DNA of 17,321 nucleotides, taken from NCBI GenBank assembly GCA_937901435.1, contig CALGTJ010000399.1, forward strand, positions 1 to 17,321, in the 5' to 3' direction. Of this stretch, positions 15,823 to 17,321 are shown piece after piece. Source of the stretch: an uncultured Rhodobacter sp. (GTDB taxonomy: Bacteria > Pseudomonadota > Alphaproteobacteria > Rhodobacterales > Rhodobacteraceae). Made by a program: the position numbers and the translations under genes. The notes under the pieces were generated by a model. The model searched no databases. It worked only from the letters and a program-made list of their open reading frames with translations, and had not been told where the DNA came from. Numbering within the stretch: position 1 is the first letter of the stretch; each line of letters opens with the position of its first letter.

Positions 15823-16586
15823 GCGCGCGCGTCGATCATATACGAGGCGAGACCTATCACGGACGGCGCGGCGCGGTAGAGAATGCGTTTCGCTACGGGG
15901 TTGATTACATCTGTCTGGAGCCTGAGGCGGATCTGTCGACGCCTCTGTTGTTCACTCATAACGCGGGCAACCTGACATCGCTGTTTGATCGCGACCACGG
16001 CGGGCCCCCCAAGGCGGGCGTCGGCGTGACGTGGGTGCGCGAGGTACTGGCCGCACATGGGGTAGAGGCCCGTGGTATTGGTGCGGGACGTATCCTGCTG
16101 CTCGCCCAGCCGCGCGTTCTGGGGCATGTGTTCAATCCGGTGAGTTTCTGGCTGATCCATGATGATCAGGATCAGCTGTGTGTGGTGATTGCCGAAGTGT
16201 CCAACACCTTTGGCGACCGCCATTCTTATCTGTGCCACCATGACGATCTGCGACCGATCACCCGGTCCGATACGCTGCGCGCGCAAAAGATCTTTCACGT
16301 CTCGCCCTTTCAGCCGGTCGAGGGGGGTTACAGCTTTCGCTTTGATATCCGCGAGGATCGCATCGGCATCTGGATCGACTACCAAACAGAGGCGGGCGGT
16401 CTGATTGCAACGCTGACCGGACGGCGTGCACCGCTGACCAATGGCGCGATCCTGCGGGCGTGCCTGCGGCGTCCATTTGGGTCGCGGCGGGTGCTGGGGC
16501 TGATCCATTGGCAGGCGCTAAAGCTGTGGTGGAAAGGTGCGAAATATCGCGCGCGGCCAGAACCTCCGGCAGAGGACGTCACATGA
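15819..16586 (+). CDS. DUF1365 domain protein (possible UfaO-like partner)
   Basis: This 255-residue protein belongs to the DUF1365 family (COG3496). Visible family blocks are TYHGRRGAVENAFRY (12-26), GHVFNPVSFW (102-111), ERVSNTFG-like EVSNTFGDRHSY near 128-139, KIFHVSPF and the C-terminal HWQALKLWWKGAKY. No signal peptide or clear membrane segment is evident. The start is a GTG whose GTGA overlaps the stop of the flavoprotein gene; no in-frame alternative lies just upstream, and its own ribosome binding site is weak, so translation is probably coupled. DUF1365 genes almost always sit next to COG2907 flavoproteins, and often next to a cyclopropane synthase-like methylase. In R. sphaeroides the neighbour pair is needed for O2-dependent conversion of a methylated acyl chain to a furan fatty acid. 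The enzymatic role of this protein is not proven by the sequence. Confidence 0.9.
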   Translation: MSARVDHIRGETYHGRRGAVENAFRYGVDYICLEPEADLSTPLLFTHNAGNLTSLFDRDHGGPPKAGVGVTWVREVLAAHGVEARGIGAGRILLLAQPRVLGHVFNPVSFWLIHDDQDQLCVVIAEVSNTFGDRHSYLCHHDDLRPITRSDTLRAQKIFHVSPFQPVEGGYSFRFDIREDRIGIWIDYQTEAGGLIATLTGRRAPLTNGAILRACLRRPFGSRRVLGLIHWQALKLWWKGAKYRARPEPPAEDVT

Positions 16587-17321
16587 CGGGCGCGCCCGTC
16601 AAACACGGTCTGTCTGGTTATGCGGTGTTTGGGGCGTTGCTCGCCAGTGCTGGTCTGCCGATCTATATTCACGCGCCAAAGTTCTATGTGGACGAATACG
16701 GCGTCAGCCTTGCCGCGCTTGGTGCTGTGCTGTTTGCGCTGCGGATGATCGACTTTGTGCAGGACCCGGTGCTGGGCTGGGCCGCGGGACGGCTGCAATC
16801 TTCACGACGCATTTGGGTTGGTGTTGCGGTCGCTGCGATGGCCGTGGGCATGGTCGGTCTGTTCGCGGTCACGCCTCTGTTGCCACCGCTGGCGTGGTTC
16901 GCGCTGACGCTGACCGTGCTTTTTACCGCCTTCAGCTTTCTCACTATCAACTTTTACGCCCGTGGCGTGCAAAAAGCCCAAGACCTTGGCCCGCGCGGTC
17001 ACATCCGCGTGGCCACATGGCGCGAAACCGGCGCCCTTGTCGGGGTCTGTCTGGCCGCGATTGCGCCGACTGTTCTTGCCGGGCTCACCGGATCGCCCTT
17101 TGCCGTTTTTGCCGCCGGGTTTTGTGGGCTGGCTGTGGTCGCCGCATTTGCCATGCGCCGCGAGTGGTCCCATGTGCCCCCCGTCGGGGACAGCGGATTT
17201 CGTCAGGTCCTGTCCGATTCTATCGCGCTGCGCTTGCTTTTGATCGCGCTGGTGAATGCGACACCCGTTGCGGTGACCTCGACCCTGTTCCTGTTCTTTG
17301 TCGAAAGCCGCCTTGGCGCGC
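16583..17321 (+). CDS. MFS transporter, GPH (sugar-cation symporter) type, 3' truncated by window edge
   Basis: The frame from the ATG at 16583 stays open to the window end, giving 246 residues of an unfinished membrane protein. The ATGA overlap with DUF1365 fixes the start. The sequence is strongly hydrophobic, with about seven membrane segments (roughly residues 11-31, 42-60, 75-97, 102-124, 145-166, 171-190 and 212-235). The cytoplasmic loop after segment 2 reads RMIDFVQDPVLGWAAGR (54-70), with R54, D57, D61, P62 and G65 matching the R-x2-D-x3-DP-x2-G pattern of GPH/MFS_2 symporters. The family usually has 12 segments, so about half is missing. Being the third gene in an RpoE-linked lipid operon, it may move a lipid or an oxidised product, but no substrate can be read from the sequence. 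A GPH-type transporter holds the same place in the R. sphaeroides locus, as far as I recall. Confidence 0.88.
   Translation, partial: MTGAPVKHGLSGYAVFGALLASAGLPIYIHAPKFYVDEYGVSLAALGAVLFALRMIDFVQDPVLGWAAGRLQSSRRIWVGVAVAAMAVGMVGLFAVTPLLPPLAWFALTLTVLFTAFSFLTINFYARGVQKAQDLGPRGHIRVATWRETGALVGVCLAAIAPTVLAGLTGSPFAVFAAGFCGLAVVAAFAMRREWSHVPPVGDSGFRQVLSDSIALRLLLIALVNATPVAVTSTLFLFFVESRLGA

Noticed and set aside
1..17321. Mobile elements, CRISPR arrays, tRNA or rRNA genes
   Set aside because: No direct repeat arrays, transposase or integrase motifs, tRNA cloverleaf patterns or rRNA sequence were recognised. The window reads as ordinary chromosome apart from the points listed.

Overview
The window looks like chromosomal DNA of an alphaproteobacterium of the order Rhodobacterales (Roseobacter/Rhodobacter type). 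This is inferred from the high-GC codon use, the style of the rsmB-heparinase-purH-lspA run, a ChrR/RpoE pair whose metal-ligand positions match those of Rhodobacter sphaeroides ChrR, and tight ATGA/GTGA overlaps within operons. I see no tRNA, rRNA, insertion sequence, phage gene or CRISPR array. The genes are densely packed and no gap exceeds 300 bases.

Layout. Bases 2-619 are the end of rsmB (16S rRNA m5C967 methyltransferase), truncated by the left edge. A heparinase II/III-family protein (725-2473), purH (2495-4084) and lspA (4089-4556) follow on the + strand, then a small DUF3035-type lipoprotein (4613-5146) that is a natural substrate for LspA. Next come two overlapping exported M16 peptidase-like genes (5279-6616 and 6613-7926). 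The first has an intact zinc site and the second has lost it, the pattern of a catalytic plus non-catalytic heterodimer. A secreted zinc amidase of the PGRP/Amidase_2 type with a C-terminal peptidoglycan-binding segment follows (8073-8924). Its leader holds a promoter-like pair of hexamers and a terminator-like hairpin. mutL (8998-10839, with the endonuclease motif) overlaps rmuC (10836-12077), a DNA maintenance pair, and a ureohydrolase (agmatinase-like, 12114-13070) follows.

The right-hand part is the most informative. On the - strand, rpoE (13728-14276) and chrR (13079-13720) encode a Group IV sigma factor and its zinc anti-sigma factor, which in R. sphaeroides control the singlet-oxygen response. 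Divergently on the + strand lies a tight three-gene operon: an FAD oxidoreductase (COG2907 type), a DUF1365 protein and a GPH/MFS-type transporter cut by the right edge. Relatives of the first two genes belong to the RpoE regulon of R. sphaeroides and are tied to methylated/furan fatty acid formation and to signalling toward ChrR. The 14382-14505 intergenic DNA carries a good RpoE-type promoter for rpoE itself (TGATCC-N18-TAAAC). Facing away from it is a near mirror-image site (TCATCC-N18-TAGAC) in front of the lipid operon. The first promoter also indicates that RpoE starts at an internal GTG, giving about 182 residues, not at the more upstream ATG.

No wholly new system is evident. The best leads are the divergent RpoE-controlled lipid-oxidation locus with its transporter, a ureohydrolase with an Asp-to-Glu change in its metal site, and the unusual leader of the amidase gene.
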